Part shown: positions 8,808 through 17,101 of the stretch, one piece after another
How the letters are laid out: the number at the start of each line of letters is the position of its first letter
How positions within the stretch are numbered: position 1 is the first letter of the stretch
NCBI GenBank assembly: GCA_038239365.1
Contig: JBBSEU010000001.1
Location: 20,035-84,034, forward strand
Length of the DNA: 64,000 nucleotides
Origin: JBBRMW01 sp038239365
Lineage (GTDB): Bacteria > Chloroflexota > Anaerolineae > Aggregatilineales > UBA2796
Direction of reading: 5' to 3'
Translations under genes and position numbers: made by a program
The notes under the pieces: generated by a model
What the model saw: only the letters and a program-made list of their open reading frames with translations
Told to the model about the DNA's origin: nothing
Database searches by the model: none

Positions 8808-9875
8808 TCAACTTTTGGCGATATGCTCCCAGCTAAGCGGCGTGCCGCGCGGGAGGTCGCGTGTGGCCTGGCAACCCAGGATTGAATGCAGATACTTCGG
8901 CGGCAAGCCATTGCCCGGACGGATCGAGCGAACATTCGCTGACGTGAAGACCTCGCCTGCTTTGAGATCAGCCACCACGAACAATGAACGGCGGAAAATG
9001 CCGCTTTTCCGCTCTTCCTCGCCAACTTCATAGTGAACCGTGCCGAGTGCTTTCTCAGCCGTGCGGATCGCTTGAACCATCTGCTTGAACTCATCCGGTT
9101 CAAGGGAAAAGGTGCTGTCCGGCCCAGGAATGGAACGTGACAGGGTGAAATGTTTCTCAACGATGCACGCACCCAGCGCCACCGCCGCGACGGGCACCGT
9201 CGTACCCAGAGTGTGATCCGACAGGCCAATTGGCACACCAAAGGTCTGGCTCAGGTGCGGGATCGTGTTCAAGTTCATTTCTTCGGGTGGTGAGGGATAA
9301 GCACTGGTACATTTAAGGAGTGCCAGTTGCGTCGCCCCGCCTTCGGACGCTGCGCTGACGGCATCTTGAATCTCTGCCAGATTTGCCATGCCTGTCGAGA
9401 TGATCATCGGCTTGCCCGTTCGAGCGATGTACTGGATCAAGGGCAAATCGATCATCTCAAAGGACGCCACTTTGTAAAACGCGACATTGAGCGATTCCAG
9501 GAAATCGACAGCCGTTTCATCGAACGGTGTTGAGAAAAAATCCAGCCCACACGACTCGGCCACTGCCTTAAGTTTGGGGTGCCACTCCCAGGGGGTGTAC
9601 GCTTCACCATACAGATCGTACAGGTTGCGGCCTTCCCAGAGCGACCCGGCACCGATCTGGAAATATTCGTTATCGCAATCAATAGTGAGCGTGTCCGGTG
9701 TGTAGGTCTGTAGCTTTACCGCATCGGCACCCGTTTCTTTGATGGCATGAATGATCCGCACGGCTTCATCGAAATCCTGGTTGTGGTTCGCCGACATCTC
9801 GGCAATGATGTACACCGGTTCACTGGGTCCGATCTTTCGGCCATTGATCGTCAAATGAGTCGATAACGTGTTCAT
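8808..9875 (-). CDS. pseI: Pseudaminic acid synthase
   Basis: The product is 355 aa. The NeuB TIM barrel (about residues 20-270) begins with EMSANHNQDFDEAVRIIHAI, followed by ADAVKLQTYTPDTLTIDCDN, which is typical of PseI rather than NeuB. FFSTPFDETAVDFLESL and MIISTGMANLAEI complete the phosphoenolpyruvate and metal site, with LSDHTLG and EKHFTL at the end of the barrel. A C-terminal SAF domain (about 295-352, RRSLFVVADLKAGEVFTSAN) closes the active site of the partner subunit. It condenses phosphoenolpyruvate with a 6-deoxy-AltdiNAc-type sugar to give pseudaminic acid. Its ATG overlaps the upstream stop by 4 nt, with GGAG 6 nt before the start. The substrate here may carry N-formyl or another acyl group. 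Confidence 0.93.
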   Translation of the reverse strand: MNTLSTHLTINGRKIGPSEPVYIIAEMSANHNQDFDEAVRIIHAIKETGADAVKLQTYTPDTLTIDCDNEYFQIGAGSLWEGRNLYDLYGEAYTPWEWHPKLKAVAESCGLDFFSTPFDETAVDFLESLNVAFYKVASFEMIDLPLIQYIARTGKPMIISTGMANLAEIQDAVSAASEGGATQLALLKCTSAYPSPPEEMNLNTIPHLSQTFGVPIGLSDHTLGTTVPVAAVALGACIVEKHFTLSRSIPGPDSTFSLEPDEFKQMVQAIRTAEKALGTVHYEVGEEERKSGIFRRSLFVVADLKAGEVFTSANVRSIRPGNGLPPKYLHSILGCQATRDLPRGTPLSWEHIAKS

Positions 9876-12022
9876 AAAGCACTCCGGGTGTATTCGACCA
9901 ATCCATGTTGGCGCAGCACATCAATTGTTTGTTTGGCCGCGTCGAAGGTAATGCCCAATGTGCTGGCGATCTGGGCAATGGTGCGCGTACCATCAATCAG
10001 GAACATGATGTCGAACAGGGCTTTGTTGCCTGCCGGATTGGTGTAGGCGTCAATGTGGATGCCGTAACGGGAAGCGAATACTTCGCCCTGAAAATGATTG
10101 AGCGGGATGAAGTTATTTTCGAGTGTGTCGATCATGCCCAGCACCAGATCGCGCGAGTCCTCAAGCCGCCGGATTGAGGTGTACTCCGGCGTATCGAAGC
10201 TCGAATGATATTCACGGTACGGCCATTCGGGTGAAGACGGCGGCAAAACGCGCGAAATGGAGAGCATCGGTACGCGCACGCCAGGGCCGTTGAATTGGCG
10301 CTCGTCGTTGCCGATCACGGTTCGGAAGGCACCTGACCAGCTATGAAAATCGCGCTGTTTCATCGCCAGTGTGAAGCATTCATCAAGCTCTGTCTGACCA
10401 TCAAAGGAAAGCTGTAAAGCGTGTGGGTATTGCAGCCCCAACATCTCCAGGAACAGCCCGCCCTTCATCTTTGGGATGAGCGCCTCGTGGTGACTCAGAT
10501 AGGCAACGGAGCCAATCGTTTCTGGCACAATCAGAAAACGATAAGTGTAGTACGGCTTCTCCCGCTGCAGCAGCGCCCGCATCACCTCCATACCGACAAC
10601 GACGCCGCTCAGGTCATCGTTGACCATTGCCGGATGGCACAGATGGGCACACAGGATAATGTTCTGATCGGTTTGGCCGGGCACAACCACTTCGCCAACT
10701 TTTAGATTGCCATAGCTGAATGTCGTTCGGATCACGACGCGGTAGCGATCCGCAGTGAGTGAGTCCTTAAGCCGTTTTGAGCAGCACAACCCCCAATCCC
10801 GTTCGTAATACTTGAACTGAAACGGGATCGCATCCGCGATCAATGGATGGACATGCAGGTGGTTAAACAACTCCTGGCGTGATACTTCGCCTTCGTAAGG
10901 CAGTGAATAGGACACCACATGCAGCGGATTATCGGCATAGGAGAAGATGCGCTGGCCGTCGAGCGTTTCCAGATAGGCTTCGTAACACGTCCATTTTTCA
11001 GGAACGATCCAGCTCCAACTTTCTGTGCCGGTGGGGTAATTTAGAATGGTCATCGGAAGCTGCGTCGCCAGTGCGTTCAAAGCATCGTCATAGCCTTGCG
11101 AAACGATCTGACGCGGCAGTTTCCAAAGCGCATCGATCATTTGCGTCATGCTGGCCTTTTCAGGAAGATGAACTTCATGTGTTGGTTCAGCCACTCGTGC
11201 CTGTTCCAATGCAATGGGATCGCCGGCTGGCCCTTTGGCGGTAAACCAACGATCCGATTCAATGGCGGCACTCACGAAGTCGAAATAGGGTTGACTGTCC
11301 ACACCCCAGATTTCGCCACAGCCAACCTGGGCAACCTTACAGATATGCTCACGACTGGCGCTTTGTTCCAGGCGGCTGCCGTCCGGGAAGCCATTCTCGG
11401 CCATAATGCGGACGTTATACAGCCAGCCCGTTTTTCGCTGCACACCGTTGTTACGAATAGTGCCTGTGAACAGTTTTTGGTAGCGGAAGGGCACGCCGAT
11501 CATTTCTTCAACATGGTGTTGGAAGGTCGCTTCATGCAGGCCAACGCCGATCATACAGATTTTGCCGTTGGCCTGCTTTAAGCGGTCATGGATGCTGCCC
11601 GAACCGAAGCACGTCGCAGGTACATCCGTAAGCAGTTCCGCTGCCCGCGGCCCCAAACCAGCCACTGAATGGATCGGATCAGTCGAGCGCACAACGCCCG
11701 GCTGCGCGCGAAAGTATTCCAGAAATTCAACCGATGTACTCCAGGGGCCGCCCTGTGTCGGTGTGTTCTGAACGTCAAATATCGCCTGCTGACAAAACGA
11801 AAAAGTGTACGTTGGGATCAGGATCGTGCCTGCATCGGTCAGCACCTTCTTGAGAGCAGCCAGCACCAGATCGCTGCGCTGCTTCACGTCTGAAACGTCT
11901 TTGGCCTGTCCCAGCGTATCCAAACAGAGGTGAAAATAAACGGTGTCACCCGCTTGAAGCCCTGCTTTATGCAGTCCGTCGATCAGGTCAGACTGAGTGT
12001 AGTGCCATTCGGTGGTTGTCAT
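9872..12022 (-). CDS. AAC(3)-type N-acyltransferase fused to a DUF4910/M28-like metallopeptidase domain
   Basis: The product is 716 aa in two parts. Residues 1-270 match the aminoglycoside 3-N-acetyltransferase fold (PF02522): GLQAGDTVYFHLCLDTLG, GTILIPTYTFSF and the catalytic-His region RSTDPIHSVAGLGPRA. Residues about 300-640 look like a DUF4910/DUF2172 zinc aminopeptidase-like domain: CAHLCHPAMVNDDLSGVVVG (His and Asp ligands), VPETIGSVAYL (Glu) and REYHSSFDTPE (His). The end (about 655-716) is a winged helix. It lies between the formyltransferase and PseI genes with 4-nt overlaps on both sides. The N-terminal domain could supply the acyl transfer done by PseH, which is missing here. The job of the metallopeptidase-like domain is unknown. 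Confidence 0.82.
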   Translation of the reverse strand: MTTTEWHYTQSDLIDGLHKAGLQAGDTVYFHLCLDTLGQAKDVSDVKQRSDLVLAALKKVLTDAGTILIPTYTFSFCQQAIFDVQNTPTQGGPWSTSVEFLEYFRAQPGVVRSTDPIHSVAGLGPRAAELLTDVPATCFGSGSIHDRLKQANGKICMIGVGLHEATFQHHVEEMIGVPFRYQKLFTGTIRNNGVQRKTGWLYNVRIMAENGFPDGSRLEQSASREHICKVAQVGCGEIWGVDSQPYFDFVSAAIESDRWFTAKGPAGDPIALEQARVAEPTHEVHLPEKASMTQMIDALWKLPRQIVSQGYDDALNALATQLPMTILNYPTGTESWSWIVPEKWTCYEAYLETLDGQRIFSYADNPLHVVSYSLPYEGEVSRQELFNHLHVHPLIADAIPFQFKYYERDWGLCCSKRLKDSLTADRYRVVIRTTFSYGNLKVGEVVVPGQTDQNIILCAHLCHPAMVNDDLSGVVVGMEVMRALLQREKPYYTYRFLIVPETIGSVAYLSHHEALIPKMKGGLFLEMLGLQYPHALQLSFDGQTELDECFTLAMKQRDFHSWSGAFRTVIGNDERQFNGPGVRVPMLSISRVLPPSSPEWPYREYHSSFDTPEYTSIRRLEDSRDLVLGMIDTLENNFIPLNHFQGEVFASRYGIHIDAYTNPAGNKALFDIMFLIDGTRTIAQIASTLGITFDAAKQTIDVLRQHGLVEYTRSAL

Positions 12023-12789
12023 TGCTGCTCCTGATCTTCGTAGGATAGATTGAGACGCAGGTATATTTTGCGTCCGTCGTGGCGAAAATAGGCTGAGGCG
12101 TAAGGCGGATAGGTACGCGCCCGCAAAAGATTGATCAGTTCACGCCCGGTGTAGGTTCGATCCAGGTCAATCTCATCAATCTGCTCAACATCTTTCACGC
12201 GATGTGTCGTGCCCGCGCTGGCTGGCTGCGAAAGACGAACCGCGCGCCCAGCGCGAAGCAGCGGCCAACTTTGCTTAAACAGGTCAACCGAGGCCTGCTC
12301 CAACTTTTTGTAAAGACTTTCGCCTGTATCGACTGGTTCAACCGGAACGATCTGCTGGGCAATAATATCGCCTGTATCAACGCCCACATCCATGTAGTGC
12401 AGTGTCACACCCGCCGGAGTGTCTTCGATGATGCTCCAAACGTTGGGGTACGCGCCCCGGTTATAGGGCAAATAGGCCGGATGGAGATTGATACAGGGCA
12501 TCAATTCCAGAATGGGTTGACGCAGGATGTAGCCAAAAAAGACGGAGACGCCAATCTCTGCGCCAAGTGCCCGTAACGCCTCAATCTGTGCCGGGTCGTT
12601 GAGCCTTGAGCCATCAAAGACCTGTGAGGGTGGTAACGCCGCGCTGGACAGGATTTCGTCGCCATACTTGCGCTTCTGATCGGGATGCAGAACCAGACCC
12701 ACAATCTCGTCGCCTTCGGCCTGTTGGGTTCGCAACCATTCAATGATCTGCCAGGCTGCCCAATTGTTACCAAAAAACAGGATACGCAT
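12019..12789 (-). CDS. Sugar N-formyltransferase family protein
   Basis: The product is 256 aa of the methionyl-tRNA formyltransferase superfamily (PF00551). The N-10-formyltetrahydrofolate-binding Rossmann part contains INLHPAYLPYNRGAYPNVWS (about residues 107-126), with the Asn-x-His catalytic pair followed by the HPAYLP loop. The catalytic Asp lies in GVTLHYMDVGVDTGDII (about 136-152). The C-terminal part (ELINLLRARTYPPYASAYF) resembles sugar formyltransferases rather than Fmt. It is therefore likely to place a formyl group on an amino sugar of the pse pathway, giving N-formylated nonulosonate. GAGGGGCG stands before the ATG. It overlaps the next gene by 4 nt. The target amine (N4 or N2) cannot be read from the sequence. 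Confidence 0.85.
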   Translation of the reverse strand: MRILFFGNNWAAWQIIEWLRTQQAEGDEIVGLVLHPDQKRKYGDEILSSAALPPSQVFDGSRLNDPAQIEALRALGAEIGVSVFFGYILRQPILELMPCINLHPAYLPYNRGAYPNVWSIIEDTPAGVTLHYMDVGVDTGDIIAQQIVPVEPVDTGESLYKKLEQASVDLFKQSWPLLRAGRAVRLSQPASAGTTHRVKDVEQIDEIDLDRTYTGRELINLLRARTYPPYASAYFRHDGRKIYLRLNLSYEDQEQQ

Positions 12790-12795
12790 CGCCCC

Positions 12796-13845
12796 TCAGC
12801 ATTCGCTTTCATTCGATAATAACAGCCGCGCGACTCGTTCAACGCCCAGACCATCCACAAACGACTGTGCTTTCTGGCTCATCTCACGACGTAGCTCCGT
12901 GTCGACGATCAGATGGTGTACTTGTTCGGCCAACGCATCTGCCGTTAAACTGGCGAACCAGCCCGCATCCAACGCTACGCCAGCATCGAGCAGCCCTTTG
13001 GCGATCTTCACCTGATTATCAGCCAGCGTGATTGTCACCATCGGCACGCCAAAAAAAGCCAGTTCCCAGCAGGTGCCGCCCGCCGCCGAAATAGCAACTT
13101 CTGCCCAGTTCATCAAAGTTGGCATATCTGTCACGGCAACCAGCAGTTCAATCGCAATGGGTGAAGCATTGATCGCCTGCGAGAGGCTGTCCTGATAGCG
13201 ATTTGCCGCCCCAATCACGACTTTGCTTTGTAGCCCAGGATGACGTTTGGACAACTCAGCCAGCGCCTCGATCACGTAGAGCGTCGTATTGTCAGGATCG
13301 CTGCCGCCCAACGTGATCAGGATACGCCGGGGATCAGCGGCAATGCTGCGCGTTCGGTCCGGCCAATGCCGAAATTCACGGCGCAAAAGGGCATAATGCG
13401 CCCCAAGCAGCAGTTGAGTAGTGGGCGCACGCTGTTGATAAAAAGCCTGATCCGCATAGATTTGTGGGTTCAGCACAAAATCCGCATCATAGCGTTTGGC
13501 GTGCCCATAATCATCAATGAACAAGACCGATAGACCATGTGCTTTCAGTGCTTTTTGATAATTGGCATCGAAGTCATAGCCATCCACAACGATCCATTTT
13601 GCACCAAACTGCTTTGCCAGATCAGCGGTTTGATCGGCATCTTGGGTAGTGTCTGAAGGCAGGCAGTCTACCCGCATTTTTTCGGTGACGAGGCGCTCAA
13701 CCAGCGCGGGCGTATCCGTGATCAAGACGAACAACACGTCCCCGCCCATATCCTGATACGCCTGCGCGATTGCCAGACAGCGCATTAAATGCCCTGTACC
13801 CAACCGGGCGTTTGCGTTACATCGAATCAGCAGGTGATTTACCAT
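12796..13845 (-). CDS. pseG: UDP-2,4-diacetamido-2,4,6-trideoxy-beta-L-altropyranose hydrolase
   Basis: The product is 349 aa with a GT-B/MurG-like fold. The N-terminus (LIRCNANARLGTGHLMRCL, residues 6-24) is the PseG signature, with the catalytic His in GTGHLMRC. WIVVDGYDFD and LFIDDYG follow. The second half has ILITLGGSDPDN (about 175) and ISAAGGTCWELAFFGVPMV (about 265-283), which hold the UDP. It cleaves the UDP from the 2,4-diacylated deoxysugar before PseI acts. It is often annotated as a bifunctional protein with an N-acetyltransferase half, but no GNAT domain is attached here. It starts 7 nt inside the upstream SDR gene. Confidence 0.9.
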   Translation of the reverse strand: MVNHLLIRCNANARLGTGHLMRCLAIAQAYQDMGGDVLFVLITDTPALVERLVTEKMRVDCLPSDTTQDADQTADLAKQFGAKWIVVDGYDFDANYQKALKAHGLSVLFIDDYGHAKRYDADFVLNPQIYADQAFYQQRAPTTQLLLGAHYALLRREFRHWPDRTRSIAADPRRILITLGGSDPDNTTLYVIEALAELSKRHPGLQSKVVIGAANRYQDSLSQAINASPIAIELLVAVTDMPTLMNWAEVAISAAGGTCWELAFFGVPMVTITLADNQVKIAKGLLDAGVALDAGWFASLTADALAEQVHHLIVDTELRREMSQKAQSFVDGLGVERVARLLLSNESEC

Positions 13846-14618
13846 GCCGAAAAACCACCGTCAACCATCAGGGACTCTCCGGTAATGTAGGACGCTTCGT
13901 CAGAAGCCAGAAACGCGACTGCATTTGCAATTTCGTCAGGCTGCGCCATGCGATTTAGCATCGTTTTGTTGCTGTAGTTAGTCACGAACTCGTCCGATTG
14001 ACGTTGGGACGAACGTACTCCCCCGGCCACTACCGCATTCACCCGCACACCTTGTTCGCCCCATCTGGCAGCCAGCGTGCGCGTCAGTGACAGAAGTGCC
14101 GCTTTTGCCGCGCTGTACTGTGGTGGGGTGGGTGCCATCCCTGCTGGATAGATGCGTTGATCAACGGCATTCACGGCGTAAATCGAAGACAAAATAACAA
14201 AGCTGGCGGCCTGACCAGCCAACTGTTTGATCAGTTCTCGCGCACAGATGAAGTGTCCGGCAACGTCCACGTTATACAAACGGCTGAAACTTGCGTGATC
14301 AAGCTCATCAAAGGGTGTTGCCAGCCCATCGCGCAGTGAGGCATTGGCGATCAATATTGTCGGTATACCAACCGTCTCGGCCAAATGATTCAGGGCGTTG
14401 GCAATGCTTTGTTCATCGCCCAATTCGAGGGGAATGCCGATCAACTTAGCAGTGCCGGGGACAGACTGATCGGCTGCCCAACTTTCGGCTTTTTCGGCAG
14501 TGCGTGATGTGATCACTACCGTTGTGCCCTCAGCCAGCAAGCGCCGAACAACTGCACTGCCGATCAAGCCACTGCCACCCGTAACTAAGGCCACTCGACC
14601 TGCTAAGCCCTTCATCAT
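13839..14618 (-). CDS. SDR family oxidoreductase in nonulosonate cluster
   Basis: The product is 259 aa, a classical short-chain dehydrogenase. The nucleotide site GGSGLIGSAVVRRL is at about residue 15. NASLRDG follows (about 90), then the catalytic Ser-Tyr-Lys as ILSSIYAVN (about 145) and YSAAKAALL (Tyr about 168, Lys about 172). It closes with the family tail YITGESLMVDGGFSAW. It overlaps the CMP-sugar synthetase gene upstream by 4 nt (ATGA) and PseG downstream by 7 nt. SDRs paired with a cytidylyltransferase occur in legionaminic/nonulosonate loci (PtmA-PtmB in Campylobacter), so a role in precursor reduction or oxidation is likely, but the substrate is unknown. Confidence 0.88.
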   Translation of the reverse strand: MMKGLAGRVALVTGGSGLIGSAVVRRLLAEGTTVVITSRTAEKAESWAADQSVPGTAKLIGIPLELGDEQSIANALNHLAETVGIPTILIANASLRDGLATPFDELDHASFSRLYNVDVAGHFICARELIKQLAGQAASFVILSSIYAVNAVDQRIYPAGMAPTPPQYSAAKAALLSLTRTLAARWGEQGVRVNAVVAGGVRSSQRQSDEFVTNYSNKTMLNRMAQPDEIANAVAFLASDEASYITGESLMVDGGFSAW

Positions 14619-15373
14619 TGTTTCTCTCCGCTATTGGGAAAAGGGCTTTTGTGAATAGGCTCAAGCGGCGAATGACCATCACGGGCGTGCAGGCCGCGTA
14701 CCAGCAGTTCGGCCAGTTCAAACTCCTCAGCGCGATCAATGTCGATTCCCCGGTTGCCATCCATCGCGGCCACATAGAACGGATCGCCATAAAAGGCGTG
14801 CTGCCGGATGAAATCTGGCACGCGCACCCACCAAACCGCACCCGTCGGGCACATCGGCACACCAAGCTGTTGACTTGGCACAAGGTAGTTACCAAAAACC
14901 CAGCGCCCCTGCTGTGCTTCGTTTGCTGTGAGCGCCCAGTGTGGATAAACACCACGATAGGGCACAACCGAAATCTGGCAGGGGCGTTCTTCCTGCTCGA
15001 AGCTACGGTAGAGCGCCACAACATCTTCACTGCGACGTAACGGACAGTTCGGCATCAACTGACACAATGCCGTTGGCTCGACGCCGCGCGCTTTGAGGGT
15101 ATTCAGGACATGTTCGGCAACGTCCACAAGTGTCGCCTCGTCGGTTGCCAGTGCCGCCGGGCGAGGCAGGTATTCAGCGCCATACCACTCTGCGATCTCA
15201 CCCGTAGCCGGATCATCTGTTGAAACGATAATATGTGAGAAAAGATTGCTATTCTGCGCTGCGACAATTGCGTAGGCCAGCGCCGGATGACCAAAAAAGG
15301 GGCGTGTGTTTTTGCCGGGCAAACGTTTGGAGCCGCCGCGTGCAGGGATCAGTGCAACCCGTTCGTGCGTCAC
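14615..15373 (-). CDS. Acylneuraminate cytidylyltransferase family protein (second CMP-sugar synthetase)
   Basis: The product is 252 aa from a GTG at 15373. The nucleotide-binding loop ALIPARGGSKRLPGKN is at about residue 7. IIVSTDDPATGEIAEWYG (about 50), LCQLMPNCPLR (about 103) and NRGIDIDRAEEFELAELL (about 210), which carries the metal-binding Asp, follow. It would activate an acid sugar with CTP. The frame is open back to 15436, but GTG at 15373 lies 1 nt after the TAA of the upstream PseF-like gene and has AAGG before it. The longer start would overlap by 62 nt. It is the second cytidylyltransferase in the operon and overlaps the SDR by 4 nt; its substrate may differ from that of its neighbour. 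Confidence 0.85.
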   Translation of the reverse strand: MTHERVALIPARGGSKRLPGKNTRPFFGHPALAYAIVAAQNSNLFSHIIVSTDDPATGEIAEWYGAEYLPRPAALATDEATLVDVAEHVLNTLKARGVEPTALCQLMPNCPLRRSEDVVALYRSFEQEERPCQISVVPYRGVYPHWALTANEAQQGRWVFGNYLVPSQQLGVPMCPTGAVWWVRVPDFIRQHAFYGDPFYVAAMDGNRGIDIDRAEEFELAELLVRGLHARDGHSPLEPIHKSPFPNSGEKQ

Positions 15374-15374
15374 G

Positions 15375-16070
15375 TTACGCGCCTTGCCGTGATAACAAAA
15401 ATGCGGCCAGATCAAAATCGAACGCTTCCGCAACATGCACGCTGCGTTCTTCGGGAGTTTGATAAACGGCTAAATGCGGGCCAAAAAAATTACGGTGTTC
15501 AAGCAGGGGGTCAGCGCGCCCAATTTTGATCGAGCCGTTTGGACGGAAGACTGGTGGCAGGAGCGGCCTCTCGATCATGTACTGATCGCCAAAATACATC
15601 GCCCAATCACTATCCTGATCACCGTTTTGTTGCACTGCCCAATGAAAGTAGTGGGGATCAATGGGCGTCACAGAAACCAGGTAATCGGCCTTACTGAGGC
15701 AAAACATCTCCCATGATCCGCAAATATCCTGGGCATTTCGCAGGGGTGAGGATGGCTGCAGGCAGATGATCGCGTCGTAGGTTTCTCCGGCGGTCTGAAG
15801 CACCTGGAACACTTCGATGCAGACATCGGTTGCGCTAACCAGATCACCAGCCAATTCGGGTGGGCGAAGATGGAAACGCGCGCCAAATCGTTCGGCAATC
15901 GCGCCGATTTCTGTGTCTTCCGTCGAAACGTAGACCGTTTCAAACAAACCGCTGTGCAGCGCCGCTTCGATGGAATAGGCAAGCATCGGTTTGCCAGCAA
16001 GGGGTTTGATGTTCTTGAGCGCCAGACGTTTTGAGCCGCGTCTCGCCGGGATCACACACAATGGTTTCAC
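15375..16070 (-). CDS. pseF: CMP-pseudaminic acid synthetase-like cytidylyltransferase
   Basis: The product is 231 aa from a GTG. The CTP loop CVIPARRGSKRLALKNIKPL is at residues 5-24. The region YSIEAALHSGLFETVYVSTE is close to PseF proteins, followed by IICLQPSSPLRNAQDI and, near the C-terminus, EAFDFDLAAFLL, where the conserved metal-binding Asp pair is expected. It should couple CTP to the nonulosonate from PseI, giving the donor used by a glycosyltransferase. PseF is preferred over NeuA because PseB, PseC, PseG and PseI are all in the same operon. The gene starts 19 nt after the Gfo/Idh stop. Confidence 0.82.
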   Translation of the reverse strand: MKPLCVIPARRGSKRLALKNIKPLAGKPMLAYSIEAALHSGLFETVYVSTEDTEIGAIAERFGARFHLRPPELAGDLVSATDVCIEVFQVLQTAGETYDAIICLQPSSPLRNAQDICGSWEMFCLSKADYLVSVTPIDPHYFHWAVQQNGDQDSDWAMYFGDQYMIERPLLPPVFRPNGSIKIGRADPLLEHRNFFGPHLAVYQTPEERSVHVAEAFDFDLAAFLLSRQGA

Positions 16071-16089
16071 GTTAACTTTACCTACTCGC

Positions 16090-17067
16090 TTAAGCGGATA
16101 CTAAAATTGGATACGTTTTCGCGGTCAGAGCGATCTGCAGCGCCGCCAAACCGTGCTGCAAGTTGCTAAAGGTTGGCGTGCCGCTCTCGATGTGTTCCAT
16201 AAAGTAGCGTAGTTCATCGACGTACATCTGATTCACCGTCCAATCCGAAGGCTGCTCAATGAGTGTAGGGCTGCCTGTCGCCGCATAGCAGTAAATTTTG
16301 CCCTCGCTAAAACGCCAGTAGAGGCTTCCTTCGCTGCCGATTATTTCACAGCCGCGATGATAATCACGCTGAATAAAATTCAAGTGGACGCTCGATAACA
16401 CACCGGAGTCATGGCGCAGCAGCACTTCCAGCAATCCCTCGACTTCCAAACCGATGCTTTCAGCAGGCAGCTTGACCGCGTATTGCACCACTGCCGGGCC
16501 AAAGTACCAGAGTGCCAGATCGATCTCGTGGATACAGTCCAGGATTGCGCCGCCACCCTGAACTGCGGAGGCGCTGTAACTCTGCCGATAATCGACACCG
16601 GGACGCCACGTCGGCAAATAGGAGCCGGTATAGATGCGGGCAGCGATGACCCGCCCGATCTGCCCTTGATCGAGCAGTGCTTTCACCTTTGCAGGGCCGG
16701 GATGAAAGCGCATGTTGCAGCCCACCATCGAGATCAAATTGCGTTCGTCAACCTCTGAACACAACGTTTCTACATCTGCCAGTGAATGGGACAGCGGTTT
16801 TTCGATAAACAAATGACAATTATAACGGGCGGCGGTCAGTGCCAGAGCGATGTGTTGATTGGAAGGGGCGGTCACCAGCACAACCTCGGGTTTTTGCGCC
16901 CAAACGTCTTCGAGCGCCGCACAACCGACTGCGCCACTTTCAACCTGAGCCTGATCACGCGCGGCGGCGGACGGATCAAAGGCCAGAAGATCAGCGTAGC
17001 CCAATGCGCGCAGATTTCGCAGATGACGCCGACCAATTGAGCCACAACCCAGCACAGCAATTTGCAT
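16090..17067 (-). CDS. Gfo/Idh/MocA family sugar oxidoreductase
   Basis: The product is 325 aa. The N-terminal Rossmann domain starts at IAVLGCGSIGRRHLRNLRAL (residues 3-22). The family EKP motif is in HLFIEKPLSHS (about 88-98), where Lys takes part in catalysis. The C-terminal alpha/beta domain holds DCIHEIDLALWYFG (about 178), with the conserved His next to the active site. NAD(P)-dependent oxidation or reduction of a sugar or nucleotide sugar is expected. AAAGGC stands 8 nt before the ATG. Similar proteins (PtmF-like) accompany nonulosonate synthesis in Campylobacter, but the exact reaction here is not evident. Confidence 0.88.
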   Translation of the reverse strand: MQIAVLGCGSIGRRHLRNLRALGYADLLAFDPSAAARDQAQVESGAVGCAALEDVWAQKPEVVLVTAPSNQHIALALTAARYNCHLFIEKPLSHSLADVETLCSEVDERNLISMVGCNMRFHPGPAKVKALLDQGQIGRVIAARIYTGSYLPTWRPGVDYRQSYSASAVQGGGAILDCIHEIDLALWYFGPAVVQYAVKLPAESIGLEVEGLLEVLLRHDSGVLSSVHLNFIQRDYHRGCEIIGSEGSLYWRFSEGKIYCYAATGSPTLIEQPSDWTVNQMYVDELRYFMEHIESGTPTFSNLQHGLAALQIALTAKTYPILVSA

Positions 17068-17101
17068 TGCGGACAGCCTTTACGCTTTATCGAGTCAGAT
17101 G

